This document shows, piece by piece, positions 47,332 through 59,808 of a stretch of 64,000 nt of DNA. The stretch is from Byssochlamys sp. IMV 00236 (lineage: Eukaryota > Ascomycota > Eurotiomycetes > Eurotiales > Thermoascaceae), in assembly GCA_001931875.2 (NCBI GenBank), contig MSJH02000820.1, positions 186,001-250,000 on the forward strand. The letters are read 5' to 3'. The position numbers and the translations under genes were made by a program. The notes below the pieces were generated by a model that saw only the letters and a list, made by a program, of their open reading frames with translations, ran no database searches and was not told where the DNA came from. Every line of letters starts with the position of its first letter. The first letter of the stretch is position 1.

Positions 47332-49020
47332 AGTCTGCGGTTCGGTTCTAACTACTCGTCTGTACCAATTCAATGGTCGTCTACTGCTTTTTGGTGTATT
47401 GCGTGTTAAATCATCTAGCGAGAATGGGACAGTAGATCTAGCTTGCTCTATGTAGTCGTAGGATTTCGAAAGAATTAGATTTATCTACTGTTTCGCTATA
47501 CTGGATTCAACAAGATATCAGCTGTCGACCCCATCAGGAAAGGGTGTCCTTTAGGTGCATAACGTTCGATTACCAAAAAGGTTCTGAACCCTACATGTCA
47601 AATATATCGGTTCTCATTCTCAATTTAGTGATGGATATGAATAATAGGTGGAGTTTGTACTGGAACACGAAAATTCGACAAGATACATTGTTCCTCATCC
47701 ACCGCCATCATATGACTACATAGTACACCGTCTCAAGGTGCATCGCAGCGCGAACAAGTTTTTTTTGGTCTCTCTTTCCGGGGGAAAGGACCACCTACCG
47801 CGGCTGATGAAAGAAATATGGCATTTGGAGAGGCGAGAATGGATATGTATATACATACATAGGTCAGTAGTGAAGCCGGTTAGGAGCGAAGTATGGTATG
47901 AGTCTGTGGATCGAACATCATAAGGGGCTCAGTGATTCTGGGACTGTAACGAAGTTAGTTATGAATCAAATGAGGGCTGATTAATATAGCTGCTTGTAGA
48001 TGAGGGTATGGGATCTGGTTTTTACTCTGGTCGGTAGTAGTCAATAGAAACTTGCTTGAGTCAATAGGATGGAAGACCTCATTTAACTCATTGATTCCTT
48101 GAGCAAAGTATTAAATACTGAGTAACAATTATTGTCTCCTCAAGGACAAGGAAAAGAGGCAAGATAGGCCTCAACCATGATGCCGATGTGCTTTATATCT
48201 TATCCGAGCCCTGACTCCTACTGTATCGTGATGGCCTTATGAGCCATTGAGAACAGTGGTAGTAAATATCGTCTTCCACATTTTCTTAGTTATACTTAAG
48301 ATCATTTGCTCGAAATGGAACTGTTGGCCTCGAAAGGAACGTGATATACTTCGATATATCAGGAATAAGTCGACTTTCTTCGGTAGTTTGCTCTTGACGC
48401 AGCAGACAGTCGACTATCCAAGGAAGAACCAGTGGTAAGGGATATCGAACCTATGAATCTATGATGACTTGACGGTTTTGCAAGAGACAATAAACCAGGA
48501 TGTTAACACACAGTAATTAACTAACTTGGTTCTTCTTCTCTATATTCCCCTTAGTAAGCCATACCGGAGGGTCGGCGTCCGGAATCCCGATGCGGCATGG
48601 CGACGGACGGTGATGATTGATGGATGCCCTAACGCTCAAAAAGACAAGGCGCGGTAATGGGAAATACCTACAATAAACCTTTTGGGCAGTGACGGCCGAG
48701 ATCGAGAACGCAAGCATATCCAGGTTCCACGCTAGAACATTCTAACTTGATCGCACACATTACTCGAAATCGAGACTTGAATTCTGAGTCAAACACACGA
48801 GGTTAGGAATGGCCCTATGAGGTTCCAGTGACTCATTGTGAATCATCTCGTCGGGAATTTATTATTGAATTCGGAACCGTAATCTTGCGGTGTACTAGAC
48901 GTCAGGGATCATCGTTGGAAATAATACCAGCATGCAATAATAATAACTAGGTAATTGATGTGTGTCAGATGGTCCTAGCGCAATACAATACTTAGATCTT
49001 TGTTTCTTGGCAAGACATGT

Positions 49021-49057
49021 TAGAATCTAGATAGAGTACTCCGTAGAATCTAGGTAG
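49021..49057. repeat. Direct repeat TAGAATCTAGATAG / TAGAATCTAGGTAG
   Basis: Two 14-base copies (49021-49034 and 49044-49057) with one mismatch, flanking ACTCCGTA-containing sequence. The central GTACTCCGTA is the reverse complement of TACGGAGTAC beside the left end of the MITE-like element at 49305-49314. Confidence 0.5.
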
Positions 49058-49313
49058 ATAGGCTCTCCGTTTACACTAGCTTGCGTAACATCGCTGTTGC
49101 CTGAACTATAGAGACATGCAGATCCAAATGATGATAAAAAGAACAGGATAATATGCGATTACGAGAGATTCCCAAACTAGCAGGAATTTTCAGGGCGTCT
49201 TTGGACCAATCTATCAACTATGGACATCATGTGATAATGACAATAATGAGCTACTACTTATCATCATTATTATTATTAGCCTCGCAGTTATTTGTTTTTG
49301 GACGTACGGAGTA

Positions 49314-49735
49314 CGGAGAAGTGCATCAGAAATGACTGCCAACGCTAGTAATAATAGGATTAATACCATTGTATTACTAATTACATATTTTAATTCTAGA
49401 GATATTTTAGGAAATTATCTTTTTTATCGAAACTACTTTAGGGATAAAGGACTAGATTTGTAAAAACTTTTATGTACCAAAAAGTCCCCTTAATTTGCCC
49501 GTATTCTTCCTATATTCCTTTTTCTTTTTCAGTTTAATAACATATTATATTAAGATAATTATAAGTACAAAGATATTCTAAAGCGATAAGTTATATATTT
49601 ATTTAATAACAGAAGCAAGATCCTTATTTAAAGAGGGCGAGGCCCAATAATCTGGTGTTTCCTCGGGGATAGGGGTATAATTTGCATACTAGCGTGATTA
49701 CTAGCGTTGGAAATCAATTTTGATGCACTTCTCCG
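49314..49735. mobile_element. MITE-like element, about 422 bp, TA-flanked with ~40-bp terminal inverted repeats
   Basis: The left end reads CGGAGAAGTGCATCA from 49314. The right end is its exact reverse complement, ending at 49735. Homology of the arms continues inward for about 25 more bases with five mismatches (both contain CCAACGCTAGTAAT). A TA dinucleotide lies directly outside each end (49312-49313 and 49736-49737), consistent with a Tc1/mariner-type TA target duplication. The interior is AT-rich and has no substantial open frame, so the element would be non-autonomous and depend on a transposase elsewhere. Family not identified. Confidence 0.65.
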
Positions 49736-51272
49736 TACGCTTAGAGTATTTCTATTAGACAGCTGCGGGTCGATCTCTAATGGAGACCCGCTTGTTCTGG
49801 TGGGTAACATGTGCCGTGTACACGAACACACGCGTTTCATGTACATGTACCTACTGTACATATATCTGCTTGTTATCAAGGGAAGACGTGGCCTGGCAAA
49901 ATTTGTGGGTTCGATGAATTATGCTTCAATCCCCGCCGATGTTACGCTGCGTTAGTATAATAATAATGTGGAAGACATCTCCGACTTTCCGACTCTCCGA
50001 ACTTGAAAGTCGGCTGAAACTATAATGTAATAATAATACAATACCGAGTTTTGCTTTACCAATCATCTGACATCCTGCACACCGACAACGACGCTGTTTC
50101 TGGCGTCAAAACAACCTCCAGTTGAAGAACAGCTGTTCAACGATGACGGACGAAATAGCCCAGAGTTGTGAGGGAGTATTAATAAAACTAGCGTCGAACG
50201 GCGCTGGTCTGTAATTTAACCAGTGTTTCCCTTATTCCACCACTGTGGCGGGGGCGGAATCTGCTATGACTCGGGTATCGTATTTCTCGTATTCGCTATC
50301 TTTCGGCGTCATCAGCAGTGCTGACGGGCCAGCAGATCGTCCTGGTTTTCTCCTGCGCCAGCAATTAATTCACCATCGTTTCGTCATGGATCCAGACTAG
50401 ATCTAGATATGGTAAGTTTCTGCAGCACAACTTGTTCTGTTGAATCTGTTCTAACTTCTTACTCAGCTGTTGTATCTTAGTTAATTAGTTAATTAGTTAC
50501 CGAGTTACTCATTTTCCAACTCTATGGATCTTGACGACCCTGGAAGCATCCCTTCAGGCCTTAAACACGTTTAAGTGCGGAGCGGGATCCCGACTGGGGA
50601 AGGTCCATATGCTCTAGCTCAAAGCACACGGACGTATCAAAAAAAGATGCCCCTCTTTTTTCCAGAAAAGCTCCCCAATGTCTTAATCCTGTTAGCTAGC
50701 GGGCGGACGAAAAAGCCTAGAGATAAAGTTGTGCATAAAAAGCGTCGGGACTAGACCCTCCCGAAAGCAAGACATCTCTATCAGGGGCCACTCTTTGATC
50801 TGGTGTTTTTGCTCTGAATCCACGGTGAAGCGATCGTCCGGTTCGGTAAGCGTCTAGAATTATTCGCAGGCATCCTTTTGCGCCTGCTATGAACAAACAA
50901 ATACCCCATAATAAGATTAAGGCGTTCCCCGTTCTCGATCTGTGGTTGCACTTAACCCCCCCCTTCGCCTCCCTCCAGACAAGAATCATTTGGCCAGCTA
51001 CGCGCATATTGACTGCATCCCTCTTGTCTCCGCGCGTACTTACTGCTGGAGATGTCGTCTTGATAGGACTTGATCAGAGTGGCAGTACATATAGATCTTG
51101 AGTTGCTGTCCCGTACTATCGGAAAGGTAGCAACACTGGTTCCGCCACATCGTCTCGTCATTAGCAGCGTCAGTTCTCGAAAGAGGCTGCTATCGTCATT
51201 GTTTTTTTGTGTTCAACGACTGCAATCTGTTGGACCTGCAATTGATATCAGCACAGGAAAATCCACCTCGTC

Positions 51273-54200
51273 ATGGAGGGGGAGAACGACGGCAACCCCG
51301 CTTCCTTGGAGAAGCGCGTGGACCAGGCGTTGACAAAGGAAGCTGAAGAACAGCCTCGAAAGGACGCCGCTGAGAATGAGAAAGTGATTGAGCAGCAGAA
51401 GTCTATATCGGGATCAACCGTCACGGGCGATGGGACGAAGACCAAAGATGCCGGGTCAGGCTCCGCCAATGCAGCTGCTGTGGCTGATGCAGATGCCGTT
51501 TTCGCTCACCTCCCTGAGCATGAAAGAGAAATATTGAAGAAACAGCTTCACTCTCCGGATGTCAAAGTGACATTTTTTGGTCTCTACAGATACGCTTCCA
51601 AGCTTGATCTCTTTATCATCTTCGTTAGCGCCATCTGCTCCATCGCTGCCGGTGCTGCCTTGCCCCTATTCACAGTACGTGGTCCATTCTTTACCAGAAC
51701 GGATATCTTGTGCTCGAGCATGTGTTTACTAATACCATTGGCAGATTCTTTTTGGGCAGTTAGCCTCTGCTATGCAAGGGATCGTACTGAACTACATCCC
51801 ATATCATGAGTTCTACCACCAGCTTACACATAATGTTCTCTACTTTGTGTACCTCGGAATTGCAGAGTTCGTGACCATCTACATCAGTACTGTGGGCTTT
51901 ATCTACACAGGCGAGCATGTCACCCAGAAGATTCGAGAGCATTACCTCCAGGCTATCTTGAAGCAAAATATCGCATTTTTCGACAATCTTGGCTCTGGCG
52001 AGATCACAACCCGCATCACGGCTGACACCAATCTTATCCAAGATGGTATCTCCGAGAAGGTTGGCTTGACGCTAACTGCCCTCTCGACCTTTGTTACGGC
52101 TTTCATTATCGCCTACGTCAAATACTGGAAACTGGCCCTTATTTGCTCCTCGACTATCGCTGCCCTTATTCTCGTTATGGGCGGTGGTTCGAGGTTTATC
52201 ATCAAGTTTAACAAGCAATCCCTGACCTCGTATGGCCAGGGGGGAACCGTGGCGGAGGAGGTGATTAGCTCGATCAGAAACGCCACTGCCTTTGGAACGC
52301 AAGAAAAGCTCGCTAGGCAGTATGACATCCATCTGGAAGAGGCTGAGAAATGGGGAACTAAGCTACAGATGATTCTTGCGGTCATGGTCGCTGCTATGTT
52401 CGGTATCATGTACTTGAACTATGGTCTCGGCTTTTGGATGGGCTCCCGGTTCGTTGTTGACCAGAGTGTCGGTGTCGGGCAGGTACTAACAATCTTGATG
52501 GCTGTCCTAATTGGCTCTTTTGCTCTGGGAAACGTGTCACCTAACGCTCAAGCATTCACAAGTGCCGTGGCTGCTGCTGTCAAGATCTACAGCACCATTG
52601 ACCGCGTGTCACCTCTCGATCCGTCGTCAGAAGAAGGCGACAAGCTCGACCATGTGGAAGGTCACATCGAATTGCGAAATATACGGCACATTTACCCTTC
52701 ACGGCCGGAGGTAACTGTGATGGATGGTGTCAGCCTCGTGATACCCGCAGGGAAAACCACAGCGCTTGTCGGTCCTTCAGGTTCTGGAAAAAGTACAATC
52801 GTCGGGCTGGTAGAGCGTTTTTACATACCTGCTGGAGGTGCGGTGTACCTTGATGGCCATGATATTCAGACACTCAATCTTCGCTGGTTGCGTCAGCAAG
52901 TTTCACTGGTCAGCCAGGAGCCGACTCTCTTCGCGACCACTATCTACCAGAACATCAGATATGGTCTCATTGGTTCCCGATTTGAGCATGAGCCCGAGGA
53001 AAAGATCAGAGCAAGAATCGAGGACGCGGCTCGAATGGCCAACGCACATGAATTCATCACAAATTTACCGGAGGGTTATGACACCCATGTCGGAGAACGC
53101 GGATTCCTACTCTCCGGCGGTCAGAAACAGAGAATTGCCATTGCTCGTGCTGTTGTTGGTGATCCCAAGATCCTCTTGCTTGACGAAGCGACATCTGCAT
53201 TGGACACCAAGTCAGAAGGGGTTGTCCAGGCTGCTCTGGACAAGGCAGCTGAAGGAAGAACCACCATCGTCATTGCGCATCGTCTGTCGACTATCAAGAC
53301 TGCTCACAACATCGTCTGCTTGGTTAATGGCAAGATCGCAGAGCAAGGAGTCCATGATGAACTGGTTGACAAGAAAGGAACTTATGCTAAACTGGTCGAG
53401 GCGCAGCGCATCAATGAGGAAAAGGATGCACGGGCTGTGGCTCTAGAAGATGAAGAAGATGAAGACGAGGCTCTGGCAAATAAAGGACTGGCGAAGACGA
53501 AAACCGCAGCAAGCTATGGCGGCGTTTCCAATTCCGAGGATGAGGCGCTCAAAGAGCAAGTCAAGCGGGTTGACACTAAGAAATCCGTATCCAGTCAGGT
53601 GCTCTCTCGTGAAGCTCCCGAAGCCGCTGAAAAGTACTCATTGTGGACATTGATCAAATTCATCGCATCATTCAACAAACCGGAACTGAAATTCATGTTC
53701 ATTGGTCTCTTCTTCTCGATGCTGGCCGGTGGTGGACAGCCCACCCAGGCTGTGTTGTATGCCAAAGCCATCAATTCGCTCTCTCTGCCATCGAGCATGT
53801 ATGCACAACTCCGACATGACGCCAACTTCTGGTCTCTGATGTTCCTTGTGGTGGGTATTGTTCAGTTCTGTACCTTCTCTATCCAGGGTATTGCATTCGC
53901 TTTCAGTTCCGAGAAGTTGATCCGTCGCGCACGCAGCCAAGCGTTTCGGACAATGCTTCGCCAGGATATTTCCTTTTTCGACAGGGAAGAGAACAGTACT
54001 GGTGCCTTGACTTCTTTTCTTTCAACGGAGACTAAGCACCTTTCGGGTATCAGTGGAGTGACTCTGGGTACTATTCTAATGGTCAGCACAACCCTCGGAG
54101 CAGCCTTGATCATCTCCCTCTCCATCGGTTGGAAACTGGCTCTTGTCTGTATGGCGGCGGTTCCTGTTCTCCTGGCCTGTGGATTCTACAGGTTCTGGAT

Positions 54201-55471
54201 GCTGGCCCAGTTTCAGGAACGAGCCAAGAAGGCCTACGAATCGTCTGCTAGCTACGCGTGCGAGGCAACCACAGCCATCCGAACGGTGGCATCGCTTACC
54301 AGGGAAAATGACGTGCTCGAGGTTTACCACGCCCAGCTTGAAGAGCAAGGGAGGAAGAGTCTCGTTTCTGTTACCAGATCTTCTATCCTCTATGCTAGCT
54401 CTCAGGCACTCGTTTTCTTCTGCGTTGCACTTGGATTCTGGTGGGGCGGAACTCTTCTCGGCCACCACGAGTACTCGATCTTCCGCTTTTTTGTCTGCTT
54501 CAGTGAGATTATCTTCGGAGCGCAATCCGCTGGTACTATTTTCTCATTCTCTCCTGATATGGGCAAAGCAAAGAATGCGGCTGCACAGTTTAAACGGTTG
54601 TTCGACCGCAAGCCGACGATCGATGTGTGGTCACCCGAAGGAGAAGTACTTCAGAGTATGGAGGGTACGATCGAATTTCGCGACGTGCACTTCAGATATC
54701 CGACTCGCCCGGAGCAGCCTGTCCTTCGAGGCTTGAATTTAACAGTTAAGCCGGGGCAATATGTGGCTCTAGTCGGCGCTAGTGGATGTGGAAAAAGTAC
54801 GACGATTGCTCTCCTTGAGCGTTTCTACGATGCCCTCGCCGGCGGTGTCTTCGTGGACGGCAAGGATATTTCCACTTTGAACATCAACTCCTACCGCAGT
54901 TTCCTGTCACTTGTCAGTCAAGAGCCTACCCTGTATCAAGGAACGGTCAAGGAGAATATCCTTCTCGGCACCGACAGGACGGATATCTCTGAAGAGGCGA
55001 TCATCAAAGCGTGCAAAGATGCCAACATCTACGACTTCATCCTGTCCCTCCCGTAAGTTCCAGCCCCGACGACCCTATCATACATTGCTTTCGCGGTACT
55101 AACATCCAACCAGGGAAGGATTCTCTACCGTCGTCGGTAGCAAGGGAGGCATGTTGTCTGGTGGTCAGAAGCAACGTGTTGCCATTGCTCGTGCCCTTCT
55201 CCGTGACCCTAAGGTTCTCCTGCTTGATGAAGCCACCTCTGCTCTGGATTCCGAGTCCGAGAAAGTGGTCCAGGCTGCTCTTGATGCCGCTGCTCGCGGT
55301 CGTACGACCATTGCTGTTGCCCACCGTCTCAGTACTATTCAAAAGGCCGACATTATCTACGTCTTTGACCAAGGCCGGATCGTCGAAAGTGGCACCCACA
55401 GCGAACTTCTCCGGAACAAGGGCCGCTACTTTGAGCTAGTGAATCTGCAGAGCTTGGGAAAGGCCCACTAG
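51273..55471 (+). CDS. mdr1: ABC multidrug transporter, full-length ABCB/Mdr1 type
   Basis: Exons 51273-51674, 51745-55052 and 55114-55471, giving 1355 residues. Layout is TMD1-NBD1-TMD2-NBD2. The cytosolic N-terminus (about 110 residues) is charged. NBD1: Walker [10 protein letters not shown] near 477, signature LSGGQKQR near 590, Walker [13 protein letters not shown] near 610. NBD2: Walker [10 protein letters not shown] near 1145, LSGGQKQR near 1250, [11 protein letters not shown] near 1270. Both ATP sites therefore look catalytically complete, unlike PDR-type pumps. The linker after NBD1 is strongly acidic ([16 protein letters not shown]). Related fungal proteins are plasma-membrane efflux pumps or transport lipopeptides; the substrate here is unknown. 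The start ATG (TCATGGAGG) is the first in the frame. Confidence 0.94.
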
Positions 55472-56082
55472 TGTCTCTTGCATGATTCCTAGCCATCTCC
55501 CCTCACTTCACCGACTATATATCTTACCTGACGCGTTTGGGTGAACGTTGTGCTTGATTTTTTTTTTTCCAACGCATATATAATGCTAGATACCATAGAC
55601 TTAAATGTTCTTCTGTCTTCACGGCTTCATGTGAACATGCATTTGGAATTTCCTTTTTTCTGCTACTATTTCCATGTTGTGACTGCGGTGGTTTGTCTGT
55701 TACTGTTAAGGCGAGCAGTTTGTATCTTGATACCTTCACGTGTCGTTGATATTTGCATTTCTGGTCTTATACATGCTTCTGGCGGCCTTTAGCTGTCATC
55801 GAATGTCTATAAATAATCCCCCTCTCAAGCAGACACCCCGCTCTCTTCCTTGGTGTATCATACCTTGGGACCACTTTGTTTGGATGTCAGATGTCGGATC
55901 CTCTTCTGAGGATTGTACGGGTCCAATCTCTTCCGAGTTAGATAGAAATAAAAGTACGAGATTCATCACGTTGAAATATGCTGCAGCAAACTTCCCCAAC
56001 TCCTGCCCTTGGTGTAGTACGCCTCCTTAACTCCCCATCCCACAAATCAAACAGGACCGAACCGACACAAATTCGACACCCC
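55472..56082. other. Convergent 3' flanks of the ABC transporter and swi5
   Basis: About 610 bases of T-rich untranslated sequence. No additional gene seen. Confidence 0.6.
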
Positions 56083-56731
56083 TTAATCCTTCTCACCAAT
56101 ACCAAACTCCCTCTGCACATCCACATGTCTCACCCCGCGTGCATCCGCAATCAAGCCCATCAGACCTTGTCCAACATCCTTGATCTCGTTATAGGAATGC
56201 AGAAGACGGATATGTCGTTGAACGGTTCGGGAATCATCTTTATCTCTGTTGGTTTTTCATGTCAGAAACTGATTCTTTTTACACCATTATCCATTTATGC
56301 AATTCATTGCTGGATGGGGATTGGGATGAGTGCGTCTCTAATACTTTAGCTTGGATCGCGCCTCCGCGAGCTGAGACTCTGTCTCGGAGATCTGAGATTC
56401 TAGTTTCGCAATTGAAGAGCGTAGATTGGCCTGTCAGGAAAATAAGCATCAAAAAGTTAGTTTTTGTTTTCGTTTATTTTGAAATCTTAGTTGATTAAGA
56501 TTTCTTATGATTTTTGAAGTTTATGCATGCAGGTGGGATTGATTATTTCGAGTATGGATTGTATGTAGAAAGGAGAAGGAATAATCGGGGGGTTAGGGGA
56601 GCACGGACAAGTTTCCTCTCTCGCTGAGTGAGTTGTTCTGGGGAATCGGATAGACTTGATGGAAGGACATGATCATGAGCTTGATCGTTATGATTGTTAT
56701 CATTGGCGCTAGACAATGGCGTCGTCGTCAT
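56083..56731 (-). CDS. swi5: Swi5 homologue, recombination mediator (Sae3/Swi5 family)
   Basis: Small gene assembled from three short exons on the minus strand: 56731-56609, 56430-56345 and 56245-56083, giving 123 residues. Exon 1 codes for a polar N-terminus (MTTTPLSSANDNN ... LTQRERKL). Exon 2 codes for a coiled coil (ANLRSSIAKLESQISETESQ, LAEARSKLK). Exon 3 codes for the diagnostic Swi5 core: RHIRLLHSYNEIKDVGQGLM, GLIADARGVRHVDVQREFGI. Swi5 pairs with Sfr1 and stimulates Rad51/Dmc1 strand exchange in homologous recombination. Introns are GT-AG and in phase; the exon 2/3 join (AA|A) is forced by the frame. The exon 1 donor (GTCCGT) is weak, so the N-terminus is the least certain part. It is easily missed because no single exon is longer than 163 bases. 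Confidence 0.85.
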
Positions 56732-57385
56732 ACTGTCTGGTCAGGGTCAGGAGAGGATGTTGGTTGGACAATAACAATGTCAGTTAGATAACTAGTTATT
56801 TAGATATTGCTTCTTTCTTTCTTTCTTTTAAGCAGATCCAATAATAGCCGATTCAAAGTGGTTCGGACCTTTGCAGCAGTTTTGGTTTAGTCAGACAAGT
56901 CGAACGGGTCCTCGTTGGAGAGAAATAGAAGGGGGAAAAAGGGACCGATATTAATCCATTTACTATTAACATTAGTTATTCATTATTTCCCCCCGTTCTA
57001 ACTCGCTGCTGGGCTTACGCAGTTAACCAACTAGCCTGGGTTAACTAACTTAACTTACACGATCTGTACTCTCTCCAACTTTCCCTACCCATCCTTAAGT
57101 TAATTATCCCTCCGCCACGGTCGCGAATATTATTGCGGAACGAACTTCCAACTGGTGGGATCGCATGTGGTGACATGCGAGCATCCGTTGGCTGCATTTC
57201 TTTCTTTTTAATTTATGATTGTCTGATCGTCGCCACTTGATTGCGCGCGCCTAAATTACTAACTCGGTCCCTGCCGCGCAACTCCGGCCTGGGGGGCAGG
57301 CTGATATTGCTCCGACTCCAATTCCAAACTCCATCCCCGACTTTACACTCGTTACGTGCTCTTTACATTCTGATTTAACACCGCC
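56732..57385. promoter_or_regulatory. Divergent upstream region of swi5 and the Ytp1-like gene
   Basis: 654 bases between two divergent start codons. A TTTC repeat near 56810-56830 and GTTAACTAACTTAACTTA-type AT sequence near 57040 are visible. No specific binding site is assigned. Confidence 0.4.
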
Positions 57386-59141
57386 ATGGCGATATCGGAC
57401 GGCCGCACGGCGCTGCTGACGCTGCTGCTGCTGGCCAGCACTGCATACGCTCATGGAGATCACTCTGCTGTGCCCGAAGGCGTGGCTATCTCAGACGACC
57501 CGATTGTATGATCCTCCGGATGCCAAGTTTTAGGATTTGGGATGGGTGGCTGATTATGTTTCTACGATGCAGGATTCTACGCTATGGCTTCATATGATTC
57601 TGATGGGCCTGACCTTTGGCCTTGTGTTTCCTTTCGGCATGGTTCTGGGGGTATGTTCCGGCAGAGGCTGCGGGGGACGATTTCAAAACCATCAGCTAAT
57701 GTTTCTAGATTGTGCGCTCTCGATGGCACGTTCCTGTTCAAGTCGTTGGAACCGTCGTCGCCGTGGTGGCCTATTTTATGGGCCACGCTCATAAGGGCAG
57801 ACGTTTCGCCAAAAACATCCACGCCTCCTTCGCCAACTCGCTGATGCTAATGCTCATTCTCCAAGTCGTTCTGGGCGCATACCTCAAGCTGCATCTCTCC
57901 AAGGGCGTTCATGGACGGATCCGTCGGTATATTGTGGTCGGACACGGAGTGGTGGGGAAGATGATGCCAATTGTCAGCTGGGTGCAGATGGTTTTCGGTG
58001 GCATCACGGCCCTGGGTTTCTGTCGGGAAGACCATCTGGGACAGTGTCTGGCGCACTTCATTATGGGCAGCGCATTCATCGCCTACGGTATCCTTTTGAC
58101 TATCCTGCTGCTCGTCGGTCAGTACTGGCTGCGCCGCACTGGTCGAAGCCAGGAGTTCTTTGACTCGCTGGTCATCGCTGCTTGGGGATGCGTCAACACG
58201 TTCACCGAACACCGCTGGGGAGGCCCATGGGTGCACAGTGACCTCCAGCACACCACGATGGGTATTGTCTGGTGGTGCGCCGGTCTGCTGGGTATCTGGC
58301 TCAGCAGGAAGCGGGACGGCCGGCCGAAGCGCAATTTGATCCCCGCCATTGTCATCTTGCTGACCGGTTATGCCATGTCCGCACACTCTCAGCAGTTGAT
58401 GTTGAGTACCATGATCCACTCCGTCTTCGGATATACCTTGATGGCCGCAGGTGCCGTGAGAATCATTGAGATCTCTTTCGTCCTGAAGGATCAACCCACG
58501 CTCAGCCCAGATGGAACGGATCCCAACAGCTTCCAATATCTCACGCCATTCGTATGTTTTCACCCCAATTCAATAAAACCTTGTCTGTCTTAAGCCTTTT
58601 CCAACTAACGGAATCATACAACAGCTTCTTTATGCCTCCGGTTTCCTCTTCATGGGCGCGACCGAAGAGCAGATGCAACTTCTCAGTGACGCTGGCGTTA
58701 CCCACGTCTCTTACGTCCTGATCCTCTACAGCATTGCTTTTATTCTCTTCCTCTGTAAGTTTTCTCTCCTCTTATATATACTTATAATATCCAGCCAAAC
58801 CCAGTATAGGAAAAAAATCAAAAAAAAAAAAAAAAANNNNNNNNNNNNNNNNNNNNACATACCCCTTCCCAGTCGTCAACGTCCTCCTGCACATCTACGC
58901 CGTCCACGCCTGGCCCGAAACCGCCAAATACAACCCCTCCGGTCCCCGCGCCGGTTCCACCATCCCTGGAAGCAGCCGTAGAGGCCAGCGCTCTCAATCC
59001 GAAGCTCAACAAATCCATGACGCTGAAGCCTTCGAGCTCCAGGGTCTCATCTCCGAGGAAGATGAAGACCCTTCTACTCCGAAAAAGGTTGATGACGAGG
59101 AGAACACTCTCGTCCACAAAGAGCAGAATGGAACGGCATAA
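57386..59141 (+). CDS. Ytp1-like multi-pass membrane protein (cytochrome b561-like N-terminal half)
   Basis: Exons 57386-57505, 57573-57650, 57709-58551, 58625-58754 and 58873-59141, giving 479 residues. Signal peptide at 1-22 (LLTLLLLASTAYA), then a short luminal His-containing segment. About ten hydrophobic helices follow. The first part (DSTLWLHMILMGLTFGLVFP, ANSLMLMLILQVVLGAYLKL, GHGVVGKMMPIVSWVQMVFG) resembles cytochrome b561-type modules; the second part (WGCVNTFTEHRWGGPWVHSD, LQHTTMGIVWWCAGLLGIWL) matches the Ytp1 domain. The tail is acidic and cytosolic. Ytp1 is a yeast mitochondrial/membrane protein of unknown role, so function remains unknown; heme binding is inference from conserved His. 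The last intron contains the assembly gap, but both splice sites are visible and phase is kept. Confidence 0.85.
58837..58856. other. Assembly gap (20 N)
   Basis: Twenty N follow an A run inside the last intron of the Ytp1-like gene. The true size is unknown, and the homopolymer probably stopped the assembly. The coding sequence is not affected if the splice sites at 58755 and 58872 are right. Confidence 0.95.
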
Positions 59142-59808
59142 TTGAATCAATGCCATAAATCAAACGAACACATGGGGTGGTTGATATAAGAGAGGAAAAA
59201 AATATCGAAACGAGAATGGAATTGGACTTCAAACCAGTTTTTGTGGTTTAGTTGATTAATTCCTGGAATTTTCTTTTTTCGCTTTTTAATTAATTAGGGG
59301 CGGTGTCTTTATTATTACAATTCTTTCTTTCTTTCTTTTTTTTTGGGAAGGTATAAATGAATGGACGTTGGAGGCTACATAGTTAATCCCCGCTTCTTCA
59401 TGTATCAGCGGCCTACAGCCTACGGGTTTATTTGTTTTTATAGGTGATATAGATGGGCGGAAATAAAAACAGATAAAAAACAAAAAAGCGACTAAGAATT
59501 TCGAAGAATGCTACAACTTGAAATTTGGAAGTAACTTGGATTGTGGTAGATCCTTGGTTTGAAATGAAATTCGTATATGGCTTCCTCTCCATTTCTCGCC
59601 TTTCCTTTCCGTTCCTTTCCGTATTGTACAGTACATGACTAACGCTCGTGATTACATTAATGTGAAGGGTTTTGAAGGGTTTTCAAGGGGGTGGAGGTAA
59701 GAAAGTAGGGTATCAACCAGATTGGGACGGCTGATCATGCCTCGTGTGATCCAAGAGAAAGAAATAGTGATAGGTGCGTAGATTCTCCTTATCCTGGCCT
59801 GCGCTGCC
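59142..59808. other. Convergent 3' flanks of the Ytp1-like gene and aos1
   Basis: About 670 bases, AT-rich with T runs and a TTCCT repeat near 59600. One GTACAGTAC motif at 59626-59634. No gene seen. Confidence 0.55.

Larger units (their letters stand above)
47332..51272. other. Gene-poor 3.9-kb region upstream of the ABC transporter
   Basis: AT-rich, with no supported gene. It holds the MITE-like element at 49314-49735 and a short direct repeat near 49021-49057. The last kilobase (50.2-51.27 kb) is more balanced in composition and is the likely promoter and leader of the ABC transporter. The small frames present have no recognisable domain. Confidence 0.5.
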
